From positions 1 to 38,047 of IMG/VR virus record IMGVR_UViG_3300042475_001829: DNA of 38,047 nucleotides; one strand, 5' to 3'. This DNA is from a virus. The first letter of the stretch is position 1. Each line of letters begins with the position of its first letter. This document shows, piece by piece, positions 1 through 8,352 of this stretch. Under the pieces are notes generated by a model. It was not told the origin of the DNA. It ran no database searches and saw only the letters and a list, made by a program, of their open reading frames with translations. A program made the position numbers and the translations under genes.

Positions 1-127
1 ACCTCGACGCGGTCGTGCTCGATGAGGTCGGCCAGATGCGCCCGAGCACCTGGTACTCCGTGGTGAGACCGGCTCTCAGTGATCGTCAAGGGAGTGCGAT
101 CTGGGCGGGGACTCCGGCTGGCAAGAA
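1..127. repeat. Assembly terminal overlap, left copy
   Basis: These 127 bases are identical to 37921-38047. The large terminase reading frame continues without a break from the right-hand copy into this one. This is what an assembler leaves when it closes a circle, and 127 is a common maximum k-mer length. The unique genome is therefore 37,920 bp. It is not evidence for a physical terminal repeat in the virion. Confidence 0.93.
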
Positions 128-980
128 TTTTTTCTGGCAACTGCGCGAAGAGGCGCGTCTGAACGCCGGCACGCACGTTCTGCTCGAGTTGCCGGCGAGC
201 AAGACTGGGATTTTGCCCGAGGAGGAACTGCGCGACGCGCGTGCGCAGATGACCGAAGAGACCTACGCGATCGAATACGAGGTGAGTTTCGACGCCGCGG
301 TACCGGGTGCGTACTACGCGAAGCAGATCGGAGAGCTTTATGAGCGTGAGCAAGTGGGTCAATTCGCAATTGACCCGGATTTTGCAGTGGATCTCGTTGC
401 CGACTTGGGGTTCACCGACAGTTGCAGCTGGTGGGGATGGCAAACCACCCCCGGCGGATACCGCATCGTCGACTTCTACGAAGCCGACGGCCAGGCGATC
501 GGGCACTACATCGACTGGGTCAAGGCCCGGCCGTACAAAGTCGGGCAAGTCTGGCTCCCGCACGACGCCAAAGCCAAGTCGCTCCAAACGGGCAAGTCGA
601 TCATCGAGCAGTTCCTAAGCGCCGGGATCACCCCGCGCATCGTGCCGGAGCTCTCGCTGCAGGACGGCATCGAGGCCGCGCGCATCGTGCTGCCGAAGTG
701 CTACTTCGACGAGAAGGCGACCTACGACGGGCTTGAGCACCTGCGCGGGTACATGCGCGAGTGGGACGAGCGCACGCAGACCTACCGCAACCGCCCCAAG
801 CACGACCAGCACTCGCACGCCTCGGACGCGTTTCGTTACTTGGCACTGGCCGCGAAACCGATTTCTTCCAATTTGTCAAGGGGTGATGTTAAGATCGCAC
901 CGCGTCAGGATATGAACTACAAGTTCTCCCTTGACGACGTTTGGGATTGCAGGCCGAGCCAAAGCAGGCGGGTAGGGTGA
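1..980 (+). CDS. terL: Terminase large subunit, C-terminal part (gene split by window ends)
   Basis: This is the continuation of the gene that starts at 37563; joined across the circle it encodes about 445 residues. The protein is the DNA-packaging motor that docks on the portal, cuts concatemers and pumps DNA using ATP. The piece here begins inside codon 120, just before the Walker B segment (VVLDE, D127/E128 of the joined protein), and carries the nuclease half. An acidic segment VADLGFTD and a late H-x2-H-x-H-A-S-D-A-F motif (near HSHASDAFRY) are typical of the RNase H-like terminase nuclease. The stop TGA (978-980) overlaps the portal start by one base, so the two are probably translationally coupled. 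Confidence 0.93.
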   Translation, partial: LDAVVLDEVGQMRPSTWYSVVRPALSDRQGSAIWAGTPAGKNFFWQLREEARLNAGTHVLLELPASKTGILPEEELRDARAQMTEETYAIEYEVSFDAAVPGAYYAKQIGELYEREQVGQFAIDPDFAVDLVADLGFTDSCSWWGWQTTPGGYRIVDFYEADGQAIGHYIDWVKARPYKVGQVWLPHDAKAKSLQTGKSIIEQFLSAGITPRIVPELSLQDGIEAARIVLPKCYFDEKATYDGLEHLRGYMREWDERTQTYRNRPKHDQHSHASDAFRYLALAAKPISSNLSRGDVKIAPRQDMNYKFSLDDVWDCRPSQSRRVG

Positions 981-3172
981 TGGAAGAAAAAGACCGCATC
1001 GAATCTGCGAATGATTTTGCCGACACGCCGCAAGGCATGGCGCAGCGTTGGTCTGCCGAGCTTGAGGCGTCGAAGAAGGAACTCGGCAAGTTCCACGAGG
1101 ACGCGGACAAGATCACGCGTCGGTACTTGGACAAGCGCGACGAGTGGCACGAAGAGACTGCCCGCGTGAACTTGTTCTGGTCGACGATGAAGGTTTTGCT
1201 GAGCTTGCTGTACGCCCGGCCGCCACGCGCGTCTGTGGCGCGTTCGTTTCTGGACGCGGAGGACGACCAGGCGCGCGTGGCCGGGCAGATCGTGCAGCGT
1301 TTGCTCAACCGCTCGTTCGACGACAACGTGTCGAACTGGGACGCCGCGGTGCGCACCGGTATCGAGGACTGGTTGATCGTAGGCTTCGGGCAGATGTGGC
1401 TGCGCTACGAGGTGCAGACCGAAGAGCGTGAGCAGCCGGCGGAGCTTGACCCGCTCACGGGCGATGAGCTCGTGCCCGCCTCGACCTACGAGGCGATTGT
1501 CGAGGAAGACGCCGCGGTCGATTACATCTACTGGAAGGATTTCTTCTGGTCGCCCGCGCGCACCTGGGACGAAGTGCGCTGGGTCGCGCGCCGCGTGTAC
1601 ATGACGAAAGATCAGCTCGTCGCTCGCTTTGGCGAGGAGATCGCGAAGGTGGTACCGCTCGGTACGCTCAAGCCGCGCGGCTCAAACGATCAGACGCCGA
1701 AGCACGACGTATGGTCGAAGGCGGAAGTGTTTGAGATCTGGAACAAGGAAGACAAGAAGGTCTACTGGCTCGCGAAGGGATGCGAAGTCATTCTTGACGT
1801 GAAGGAAGACCCGCTCGGGCTTGAGAGCTTCTTCCCCTGCCCGAAGCCCTTGGCGGCGAACATCACCTCAAGCAACTTCATGCCGCGCGCGGATTACATA
1901 TTCGCGCAGGACCAGTTCGACGAGCTCGACGAAATCAATACCCGCATCACCTGGCTCACGCGCGCGGCGAAGGTCGTTGGCGTTTACGACAAGTCTGCCG
2001 ACGGCATTCAGCGCATGTTCAGCCAAGCGGCCGAGAATCAGCTGATCCCGGTCGACAACTGGGCGATGTTTGCCGAAGCCGGCGGCATTAAGGGCAAGGT
2101 GGAGTGGGTGCCGATCGAGGCGGTTGTGAACGCCATCGAGCGCCTGCGCCAGTACCGGCAGGACAAGACGATGCAGATCTACGAGGTGCTCGGCATCTCG
2201 GACATCATGCGCGGCTCGAGCAAGGCGAGCGAGACGGCGGCAGCGCAGCAAATCAAGGCGCAGTTCGGCTCGACTCGCGTCCAGCTGATGCAGTTCTACA
2301 TTGCCGAGTGGATCACGCAGGCGCTGCGGATCAAGGCGGAAATCATAGCCAAGCACTTTCAGCCCGAAACGATCGCCATGCGATCGAACATCATGCGCAC
2401 GCCGGATGCGCCCTACGCGCAGGCCGCGATCCAGCTCATCAAGGACGAGAAGCTCGCCGAGTACCGCATCTCTGTCGAGGCCGACTCGATGGCGGCGATG
2501 GACTGGGCGGCAGAGCGCGACGCGGCGGTACAGTTCATGCAGGGCCTGGGCGCGTTCATCTCGCAGGTCTCGCCCGTTGCGCAATCGACGCCGGGCGCTG
2601 GCCCCTTCCTGCTGCGCTTGATGCAGTGGGCGGTGGCGAAGTTCCGCGTGTCGACCGAGATCGAGAGCGTGCTCGACCAGGCGATCGGCGCCATGAACCA
2701 GCAGCTGCAGAACCCGCCGCAGCCGCAGCCCGACCCGCAGTTGCTGCTCGAGGCGGAGAAGATCAAGTCGAACGAGCGTATCGCGATGCTCGAGTCGCAG
2801 AGCGACGAGAAGGTCGCCGCGCTCAAGGCGTCGGTTGAACTGCAGAAGATTGAGATGCAGGCCAAGTTCGATCAGATGGCGGCGCAGTACGAAGCCATGA
2901 TGGCGATGATGCAAGCGCAGCGCGATCAGACGCAGTTCAAGCAGCTCTCTGGCGCGGTCGGTGAGTTGTCCGAAAAGACGGACGCAGGCCAGGCACAGTC
3001 ATCCGAGCAGCTTCAGCAGTTGATGCAGACGCTGGCAAAGAAAAAGAAGCGCATTCCTGTGCGCGACGCGAACGGCGACATCGTTGAAGTTCGCGAGGAA
3101 GACGAAGATCCCATGCCTTCCCCGGTCGGCCCGGTTGGCGTGTTGCCCGATTTTGGCCGGCCGATGAACTAA
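980..3172 (+). CDS. Portal protein (head-tail connector)
   Basis: This gene encodes 730 residues, a usual size for the large portals of podoviruses. The portal forms the dodecameric ring at one capsid vertex through which DNA enters and leaves. I chose the ATG at 980 because it overlaps the terL stop as TGATG and has a GGTAGGG stretch just upstream; an in-frame start at 941 would lie inside terL. The N-terminal 400 residues are a mixed fold rich in W, Y and charged residues. From about residue 590 there is a long Q/E/K-rich coiled coil (around LLLEAEKIKSNERIAMLES) followed by a basic run KKKKR and an acidic tail. Identity rests on position after terL, size and overall character, since portals have no short signature motif. 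Confidence 0.85.
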   Translation: MEEKDRIESANDFADTPQGMAQRWSAELEASKKELGKFHEDADKITRRYLDKRDEWHEETARVNLFWSTMKVLLSLLYARPPRASVARSFLDAEDDQARVAGQIVQRLLNRSFDDNVSNWDAAVRTGIEDWLIVGFGQMWLRYEVQTEEREQPAELDPLTGDELVPASTYEAIVEEDAAVDYIYWKDFFWSPARTWDEVRWVARRVYMTKDQLVARFGEEIAKVVPLGTLKPRGSNDQTPKHDVWSKAEVFEIWNKEDKKVYWLAKGCEVILDVKEDPLGLESFFPCPKPLAANITSSNFMPRADYIFAQDQFDELDEINTRITWLTRAAKVVGVYDKSADGIQRMFSQAAENQLIPVDNWAMFAEAGGIKGKVEWVPIEAVVNAIERLRQYRQDKTMQIYEVLGISDIMRGSSKASETAAAQQIKAQFGSTRVQLMQFYIAEWITQALRIKAEIIAKHFQPETIAMRSNIMRTPDAPYAQAAIQLIKDEKLAEYRISVEADSMAAMDWAAERDAAVQFMQGLGAFISQVSPVAQSTPGAGPFLLRLMQWAVAKFRVSTEIESVLDQAIGAMNQQLQNPPQPQPDPQLLLEAEKIKSNERIAMLESQSDEKVAALKASVELQKIEMQAKFDQMAAQYEAMMAMMQAQRDQTQFKQLSGAVGELSEKTDAGQAQSSEQLQQLMQTLAKKKKRIPVRDANGDIVEVREEDEDPMPSPVGPVGVLPDFGRPMN

Positions 3173-3185
3173 CAGGAGAATTTCG

Positions 3186-3626
3186 ATGTCGATGACCAAT
3201 GCCGCAGAGGCAAACCTGCTCAACTTGTTGTTCCTTAATCTCGACTGGGCAAACATTGGCGACGCCGCTGGATTGCAGAACTCTGCCACGGCGGGGTCGT
3301 TCTACGTTTCGCTTCACACCGCAGATCCCGGCGAGGCCGGCAGTCAGTCGACGAATGAGGTTTCATACACCGGATACGCGCGCGTGGCCGTCAATCGTGC
3401 TGCGGGCGGCTGGACGCTGTCGACCTCGACGATCAGCAACACCGCGCTCGTTCAGTTCGGACAATGCACGGGCGGCAGCGCGACCGCGACGCACTTCGGC
3501 ATTGGCACCGACTTGTCGGGCGCCGGCAACCTCATTTTCAAGGGCTCGCTGACGTCGTCGCTGTCGATCAGCAACGGCATTCAGCCGCAGTTCGCTGCCG
3601 GCGCGTTGACTGTAACGGTCGACTAA
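3186..3626 (+). CDS. Virion structural protein, fibre/decoration-like (146 aa)
   Basis: A 146-residue protein rich in Ser, Thr, Gly and Ala with alternating beta-strand patterns. It starts MSMTNAAEANLLNLLF and contains YVSLHTADPGEAG and YTGYARVAV. I recognise this as a widespread phage family usually annotated as tail-fibre or minor structural protein and commonly found near portal genes. Its exact place in the virion is not known to me. A good Shine-Dalgarno AGGAG (3173-3177) precedes the ATG by 8 bases. It is followed at once by the small zinc-finger-like reading frame at 3628, with no terminator between them. Confidence 0.7.
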   Translation: MSMTNAAEANLLNLLFLNLDWANIGDAAGLQNSATAGSFYVSLHTADPGEAGSQSTNEVSYTGYARVAVNRAAGGWTLSTSTISNTALVQFGQCTGGSATATHFGIGTDLSGAGNLIFKGSLTSSLSISNGIQPQFAAGALTVTVD

Positions 3627-3627
3627 T

Positions 3628-3753
3628 GTGTGGCGCTACGTCTGTGTGCATTGCTTGCGTGAGCTGCTCCAATTGGAAGACGGCAGCGTCGAGCATTGCC
3701 CAGATCATCCCGACGGCAGCGTCGAGGTGATGGAGGCAGACGATGGCCTTTAA
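3628..3753 (+). CDS. Small Cys/His protein, possible zinc binder (41 aa)
   Basis: A short reading frame with a GTG start that follows the previous stop as TAATGTG. It reads VWRYVCVHCLRELLQ and then HCPDHPDGSVEV. The C-x2-C followed about 15 residues later by C-x2-H is the spacing of a small zinc finger or zinc ribbon. The last 11 bases overlap the next gene, and the Shine-Dalgarno GGAGG of that gene lies inside it, so the spacing fits an operon member. The competing ATG at 3626 gives a 34-residue peptide without sensible composition. Function is unknown. That the gene is expressed is inference. Confidence 0.55.
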   Translation: MWRYVCVHCLRELLQLEDGSVEHCPDHPDGSVEVMEADDGL

Positions 3754-4603
3754 CGGCATTGCACCACTTGCCGCCGCTGTGGCGGAGAACGGCCGCGAAT
3801 GGCAGTCGTTTTTCTTTAAGACGTCTGTGCCTGCACCAGGCGCAGGGCGCTGGGCGGACGCATCGGTCGGCGCCGGTATCCCTATCTACAACCCATACGT
3901 CGGCGTGCAGCTTGAGGCGACGCCGGTTACTGGATCGGGAAACCGCGGCATTTACGTCGGGCCGCAGCCGGAAAGCGGGCAAAGCAAGTACATCCACGCA
4001 ATGCAGGCCGTTTCAGTTTCTGCTGGCGTTCCGCTTTACATGTTGCTCGCAGATTATGTGATGTTTTATCCGCTCATTGACGGAGACAGCACCGACGCGC
4101 AAACGATGGACAACACGCTGACGCTTCCGCGATACACCTCTGGCGAAGGCGTGCGTTGCATGTTTGTTGTGCAGACGCCAATGGCGCAGAGCGGCACCGT
4201 GACGATGAGCTACACCAACAGCGCAGGCGTATCTGGTCGCACGACGACGTTCGGCATCAACCTCAGCTCTGTCATTGGCTGCATTGTCAACACGTCATCC
4301 TCAAGCAACGCGGCAAGCGCTGAAGCGCCCTTTGTTCCTCTCGCAAATGGCGACAAAGGAATTCGCAGCATTGAATCCGTGACTGTGGCCGGCGCGCCGG
4401 GCGGGTTTTTGAACGCCGTTTTAGTAAAACCGCTTGCGCATCTGCAGCTTCGCGAAAACAGCACCGCTGCCGAAAAATTCATGGTTCCGCAATCGGCTTC
4501 GTGCCCGAAGGTTGAGAACGGCGCCTATCTAAACTGGATCATCAACAACGCATCTGCGACCGCACCGGTTCTGCGCGGGTTCGTTCATTTTGCCTGGAGC
4601 TAA
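3743..4603 (+). CDS. Structural protein, first of a tandem paralogous pair (286 aa)
   Basis: A 286-residue protein with beta-rich, Gly/Ser/Thr/Val-rich sequence and no membrane segment. It resembles the next gene product in order and spacing of motifs: an M/V-QAV-x-V-x-A/T-GVP stretch, then L-x-RYT-x-G-x-G-x-R (here LPRYTSGEGVR), a SYTN/SYSN segment followed by SGR, PF(V/L)PLA-x-GD, and a C-terminal ending F-x-W. This points to tandem duplication and divergence. Likely roles are capsid or tail decoration or receptor-contacting fibres, because it sits in the structural block. I do not recognise a named family. The Shine-Dalgarno GGAGG lies 6 bases before the ATG. Confidence 0.65.
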   Translation: MAFNGIAPLAAAVAENGREWQSFFFKTSVPAPGAGRWADASVGAGIPIYNPYVGVQLEATPVTGSGNRGIYVGPQPESGQSKYIHAMQAVSVSAGVPLYMLLADYVMFYPLIDGDSTDAQTMDNTLTLPRYTSGEGVRCMFVVQTPMAQSGTVTMSYTNSAGVSGRTTTFGINLSSVIGCIVNTSSSSNAASAEAPFVPLANGDKGIRSIESVTVAGAPGGFLNAVLVKPLAHLQLRENSTAAEKFMVPQSASCPKVENGAYLNWIINNASATAPVLRGFVHFAWS

Positions 4604-4605
4604 TC

Positions 4606-5487
4606 ATGCCTTTTTCTTCAATGGATGACTTGGTCAGTGAAATCACGAACGGCAAGTTCGCGCGCTTCGACTGGAACAAAATCACCGGCGCAAGCGCGTA
4701 CACCGCTGGTCGTTGGTATGACTTCTCAAACCTCGCGGGAACTCCTGTTGCAAACGCTTGGGCGGGCACTGCGCTGGCGTGGCGGTCATGCGACGAGACG
4801 ACTGGCAATGGTACGCAGATCTTTGGTTTGCCAAACGGCGGCAACGTCTCGACCAACACTAAGCACGTCCTCAACGTGCAGGCTGTGACGGGCGTCGCGA
4901 CTGGCGTGCCTGGGCAGTTGATGCTGGTCGATCTGCAAGGGTACTGGCCCGGCATTCAGTTGAACTCGGCGCTGGCTCAGACGCTGACTGGCACCCCGAC
5001 GCTGCGGTACACGAACGGCGCTGGTTGCCGCTTGTTCAGCGTGATTACGACCGCCGCTGGCGCAACCGCGCAGAACTTGGCGTTGTCGTACTCCAACACG
5101 GTGCCGACCTCTGGTCGCTCGCTGCCGGTCACGGTTGCGATGACCGCCTCAGCGATCGTCGGCCACATTTCGCACTCCGGCACGGCCGCCAACAACTACG
5201 GCCCTTTCCTACCCTTGGCGTCGGGCGACACTGGCGTGTCAAACGTGGCCTCGGTCACGATGTCCGCGGCAAACACCGCGGGCGTGATGGCGTTGTGCCT
5301 TGCGCGACCGTTGCTCACGTTGCCGCTCACGACCGTATCGGTCGCTGCCGAGCGCGACCTGTTGAACCAATTGCCGAGCCTGCCGCGAGTGATGGACGGC
5401 GCGTGTCTGACGTGGCTTTATTTTGCGGGCGCTGCGACGGCTGCAAGCACTAACTTCTACGGCTCTGTGGAGTTCGGGTGGGGCTAA
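4606..5487 (+). CDS. Structural protein, second of the tandem paralogous pair (293 aa)
   Basis: A 293-residue protein paralogous to the gene before it. Shared landmarks are LNVQAVTGVATGVPG, LRYTNGAGCRLF, LALSYSNTVPTSGRSLPV, YGPFLPLASGDTG and the C-terminal VEFGWG (the neighbour ends VHFAWS). Its N-terminus (MPFSSMDDLVSEITNGKF, then FDWNKITGASAYTAGRWYDF) differs from its partner, so only the body was duplicated or one N-terminus was replaced. GGAG stands 6 bases before the ATG, only 2 bases after the previous stop. Function is inferred as virion structural from location and composition. The last 10 bases overlap the next gene. Confidence 0.65.
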   Translation: MPFSSMDDLVSEITNGKFARFDWNKITGASAYTAGRWYDFSNLAGTPVANAWAGTALAWRSCDETTGNGTQIFGLPNGGNVSTNTKHVLNVQAVTGVATGVPGQLMLVDLQGYWPGIQLNSALAQTLTGTPTLRYTNGAGCRLFSVITTAAGATAQNLALSYSNTVPTSGRSLPVTVAMTASAIVGHISHSGTAANNYGPFLPLASGDTGVSNVASVTMSAANTAGVMALCLARPLLTLPLTTVSVAAERDLLNQLPSLPRVMDGACLTWLYFAGAATAASTNFYGSVEFGWG

Positions 5488-6329
5488 AGCAGAACACGAC
5501 CCTGCTGGCCCAGCTGCCGTTTCGATTGATCGGCGGCGACCCCGGCACTCTGCGCTCGATGTGGGGGCGCACGGATCTGCGCAACCAGAGCGTAGGGGAA
5601 GGCATACCTTCCGAGCTTGCGGGCATCCCCTACGGCCACCTTGCGCCGTCGTCGTGGGTGCTGCCTTACCAGGGCGGCGCGATGTCGGCGTTTACTTATG
5701 TCGGCGCGTCGTTCGACGTTTCGCCGCTGAACGTCGCCGCCGGCGTCAATCTCACTGGCCCGACGACCCTTACGTTTACAGTCGGCCCAAGCCAGCTCGA
5801 TCTTGTCGTCAGCGCCATCGGCAGCAGCAGCGTCACGTTCACTGTTGGCGGCAACATCGCCGGCGCATTGCAGGCGGTTGGCGCGACGTCGGTCACGTTC
5901 ACGGTTGGGCCTTCAACGCTTGGCGCAATTATCGACGCCGTTGCAAGCGCGCTCGTGACGTTCACGGTTACTGCCACGCCGCGCGCAACGGGCAACCTTG
6001 AAGGCGCGGTGACGCCATTCACAGAGCTTTCGCCGCAATCGCTTTCGGCGGCTGTGTGGTCTGCGCTCGCCAACCAGTACAACGAGCCCGGCACGATGGG
6101 CGAATTGCTCAACTCGGCAGGCTCTGCCGCCGACCCGCTGCTCGGCATCGTCGAGGGCACGCTCACGCTGCGCGATGTGATGCGTCTGCTGCTCGCGGTC
6201 AACGCTGGCGATGCCACCGGCCTTGAAGGAAACACGATGGTGTTCCGTTCGCAGGACGGCACGACGATCCGCGTCGAGGCGTCTTACACCGACGGCGATC
6301 GCACGATCACTACGGTCGACCCGACATGA
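5478..6329 (+). CDS. Structural protein with internal V-T-F-T-V repeats (283 aa)
   Basis: The GTG start at 5478 overlaps the previous gene by 10 bases and has GGAG 5 bases upstream. Residues about 95-165 contain four TFTV strands, each preceded by L or V, about 20 residues apart (LTFTVGPSQLDLVVSAIG, VTFTVGGNIAGALQAVG, VTFTVGPSTLGAIIDAV, VTFTVTA). They alternate a beta-strand with a short Ala/Ile-rich segment, as in a beta-solenoid or stacked-strand fibre. The C-terminal 90 residues (AVWSALANQYNEPGTMGE, then LLAVNAGDATGLEG, ending in a T-V-D segment) match a module I have seen at the ends of many phage tail or head-fibre proteins. It is probably a virion surface protein; the exact function is unknown. 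Confidence 0.65.
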   Translation: MGLKQNTTLLAQLPFRLIGGDPGTLRSMWGRTDLRNQSVGEGIPSELAGIPYGHLAPSSWVLPYQGGAMSAFTYVGASFDVSPLNVAAGVNLTGPTTLTFTVGPSQLDLVVSAIGSSSVTFTVGGNIAGALQAVGATSVTFTVGPSTLGAIIDAVASALVTFTVTATPRATGNLEGAVTPFTELSPQSLSAAVWSALANQYNEPGTMGELLNSAGSAADPLLGIVEGTLTLRDVMRLLLAVNAGDATGLEGNTMVFRSQDGTTIRVEASYTDGDRTITTVDPT

Positions 6330-6802
6330 GTTACTTCGGACAGTACGTCGGCGAATATCCTGGCAACTGGTGGGGCGCTGCCATTGCCCCGCCACCGCCC
6401 GTGCAGGAGACGCGCGGAGGATATCCGCCGCGGCGTCGGCGCGCCAAGCAGCGCGAGTTCGAGGACGAGCTGCGCACGAAGGAAGACATTCGGCAGCGCA
6501 TTTTGGCAATGATCGACCCGTTTGCCGAGGCGGCGGTTGTAGTGACGCGAGGCAACGTCGTGGCGGTACTGCCCGACGAGGGCAAGCAGATCGCGCTGCC
6601 GGTTCCGCCTGCCTTTAACGCGGCCGAAGTCGCGCAGATGGTTGTTGAGCAGTTGAATGCGTTTGGAGTGGAAGCAGAGCGTGCCCGCACCGCTGAGGCG
6701 CAAGCCCGCGCGCGAGCGCTCGTGGATGCGTTCATTGCAGAGCAGGAGCGCCGCACGCGCAAGCGCCGGCGCGAGGAAGAATGGCTGTTGTTGATGAACT
6801 AG
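6326..6802 (+). CDS. Small structural-region protein with basic coiled-coil tail (158 aa)
   Basis: The start overlaps the previous stop as ATGA, indicating coupled translation. The N-terminus MSYFGQYVGEYPGNWWG is an aromatic Gly/Tyr/Trp motif seen at the start of several short phage structural proteins. It is followed by a Pro-rich stretch and PPRRRRAKQR. The C-terminal half is an Ala/Glu/Arg-rich helix ending ERRTRKRRREEEWLLLMN. No enzyme motif is visible. It may be a head-fibre or decoration accessory that works with the neighbours; this is inference. Confidence 0.6.
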   Translation: MSYFGQYVGEYPGNWWGAAIAPPPPVQETRGGYPPRRRRAKQREFEDELRTKEDIRQRILAMIDPFAEAAVVVTRGNVVAVLPDEGKQIALPVPPAFNAAEVAQMVVEQLNAFGVEAERARTAEAQARARALVDAFIAEQERRTRKRRREEEWLLLMN

Positions 6803-6809
6803 GTGGGGT

Positions 6810-8153
6810 ATGGAAGAGCTAATCAAAGAACTGCGGCGACGTGCTGCAAGCATGGTAAGCCTGAACTCGCCAGCTGATCAGGACGCGGCCGATATTGGCG
6901 CGGATATTGCGCTCGGCTTTGTGCCCGTTGTTGGCACAGCTCAAGCCGGTCGCGACTTTGAGCGCGCGCGGCGCGATAACGACAAGCTCGGCATGGTGCT
7001 TTCGGCCGCGGCCGGTGTGCCCGTTGTCGGCGGCGTTGCGAAGGCGGCGAACAAAGGCCGAAAGGCAAAGAATACCGTCGACGCTTTGCGCGGGTATGAC
7101 CCGGCAAAGGTCGCTGTCGACTATCCAGACCGCGCGCCGCCGGTGTGGAAGATGGACAAAAAGAAAGGCGAGAAATTTTTAGGCAAAGATCTTTCGCCAG
7201 AAGCAAAGGCGGTTCAGAAGGCTCGCCAGGTTGCGCAGAAGGACATCGACGCCGGCAACTACACGCCATATTTCAACGTAGACGAGCGCTATTACGTTGA
7301 CGCGTCAAATTACCCGCTGCAAGGCGACACCTTGACGGATGCAATGCCGAAGAAACAGGCGACCATCGACAAGTACAAGTCGCGATTCGATACGCCAGAG
7401 GTTCGCCAGCGATTGCAGGCGGCGTTCCTACGCGGGAACGCAGACCCGAACGCGCAGCGCTGGTACGCGATGGGCCAGCTCGAGAAGGCTTACACGGACG
7501 AGCTCGGCGAGAAGGCCGGACGCGCCGCGTTCAAGACCGACTTTGCCGACGCAATGGCGGCGACCACCGGCGGCGCAGATCCGACCGACAATCTGATGAT
7601 GGCGCACTACGGAAATTTCCAGCGCGCAAGGAACCAGGCTATTCCCGACAAGGCGTATGACTTGCCGTTCCCCATTGGCGGCCGGTACGCCGGCGGCAAC
7701 CTTGAGATGTACGACAAGGTCATCAACCGCGGGCGCAATTTCGTCGCGGGCGAGACGCCGAAGCGCTTCAATTTCTCGGCGAACTTCCAAGGCCATCGCA
7801 ACCGCGCAACGATTGACGAGCAGATGAGCGGCGGGTTTGAGAAAGGGCTAAAGGCGCCCCCTGGCGATTCCTACGGGGTGATGGAGGCGATCGTCGGAGA
7901 CATTGCACGGCAGAACAAAGTGCCCGCGGCAGAGGCTCAGGACGTTATGTGGGCAGGGCTGAAGGGCACGGCAGGAAAGCCGATGATTCAGCACGTCAAC
8001 GAGGCGATCGAGCGCACAGCACGCATCACCGGGCTGTCTCCCGAGGAAGTGCTACGCAAGAACCTCATCCGCAAGATGGGCCCGATGTACGGCATCGGAG
8101 CGGCTGGCGTTGGCACCGCCGCGCTAATGGGTCAAGACGAGGACGAGCTGTGA
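6810..8153 (+). CDS. Putative internal virion / injected protein (447 aa)
   Basis: A 447-residue protein. The N-terminus contains a Gly/Ala/Val-rich hydrophobic stretch (IALGFVPVVGTAQAG and LSAAAGVPVVGGVAKAA), like amphipathic segments in ejected phage proteins. The C-terminal region, around AAEAQDVMWAGLKG and ARITGLSPEEVLR, resembles a polyvalent-protein-associated domain found in phage proteins thought to enter the cell with DNA. Toward the end is MYGIGAAGVGTAALMGQDE. The final 22 bases overlap the 3' end of the convergent small gene at 8132-8335. The ejection role is inferred from composition and neighbourhood; it could also be a maturation factor. Confidence 0.6.
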   Translation: MEELIKELRRRAASMVSLNSPADQDAADIGADIALGFVPVVGTAQAGRDFERARRDNDKLGMVLSAAAGVPVVGGVAKAANKGRKAKNTVDALRGYDPAKVAVDYPDRAPPVWKMDKKKGEKFLGKDLSPEAKAVQKARQVAQKDIDAGNYTPYFNVDERYYVDASNYPLQGDTLTDAMPKKQATIDKYKSRFDTPEVRQRLQAAFLRGNADPNAQRWYAMGQLEKAYTDELGEKAGRAAFKTDFADAMAATTGGADPTDNLMMAHYGNFQRARNQAIPDKAYDLPFPIGGRYAGGNLEMYDKVINRGRNFVAGETPKRFNFSANFQGHRNRATIDEQMSGGFEKGLKAPPGDSYGVMEAIVGDIARQNKVPAAEAQDVMWAGLKGTAGKPMIQHVNEAIERTARITGLSPEEVLRKNLIRKMGPMYGIGAAGVGTAALMGQDEDEL

Positions 8154-8335
8154 TCGTCCAGCTCAATCTTGAGGTCTTTCACCTTGCGCAGCTCGGCTGC
8201 CGAAACAACTTGGTCAAGTAAGGGAAACATGTCGCCAGTGTCTATAACCAATCCGGCCGCGCGCAAAAACGCGCCCCAGGTGCTTTGCGGCACTCGCACA
8301 ACCTTGTCTCCCGTCACGATTACTACGTCTTTCAT
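8132..8335 (-). CDS. Lone reverse-strand small protein, probable moron (67 aa)
   Basis: This is the only leftward gene inside the late block. It encodes 67 residues: MKDVVIVTGDKVVRVPQ, then WGAFLRAAGLVIDTGD, and an acidic/serine tail LDDHSSSSS. Its start is well supported: AGGAGG (8341-8346) sits 5 bases before the ATG, and an extended -10 TGCTATAAT lies just upstream, predicting a leader of only about 12 nt. Its 3' end overlaps the convergent structural gene by 22 bases. I do not recognise the family. Its independent transcription, orientation and small size are the marks of a moron, a cargo gene often active in lysogens (superinfection exclusion, anti-defence or host fitness). That role is inference. 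Confidence 0.72.
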   Translation of the reverse strand: MKDVVIVTGDKVVRVPQSTWGAFLRAAGLVIDTGDMFPLLDQVVSAAELRKVKDLKIELDDHSSSSS

Positions 8336-8352
8336 ACGTTCCTCCTGTTGAG

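Noticed and set aside
1-127. Physical direct terminal repeat of the virion genome
   Set aside because: Length 127 equals a usual assembler k-mer, it falls inside terL coding sequence, and real terminal repeats rarely split that gene.
1868-2914. Long reverse reading frame opposite the portal gene
   Set aside because: It is rich in Arg, Leu, His and Asp in the pattern produced by the complement of a G+C-rich gene, has no promoter or ribosome-binding site, and lies wholly within a well-supported gene.
8169-8351. Forward 60-residue frame opposite the moron
   Set aside because: Shadow of the reverse-strand gene: its start lacks a Shine-Dalgarno, while the opposite strand has a near-perfect promoter and ribosome-binding site.
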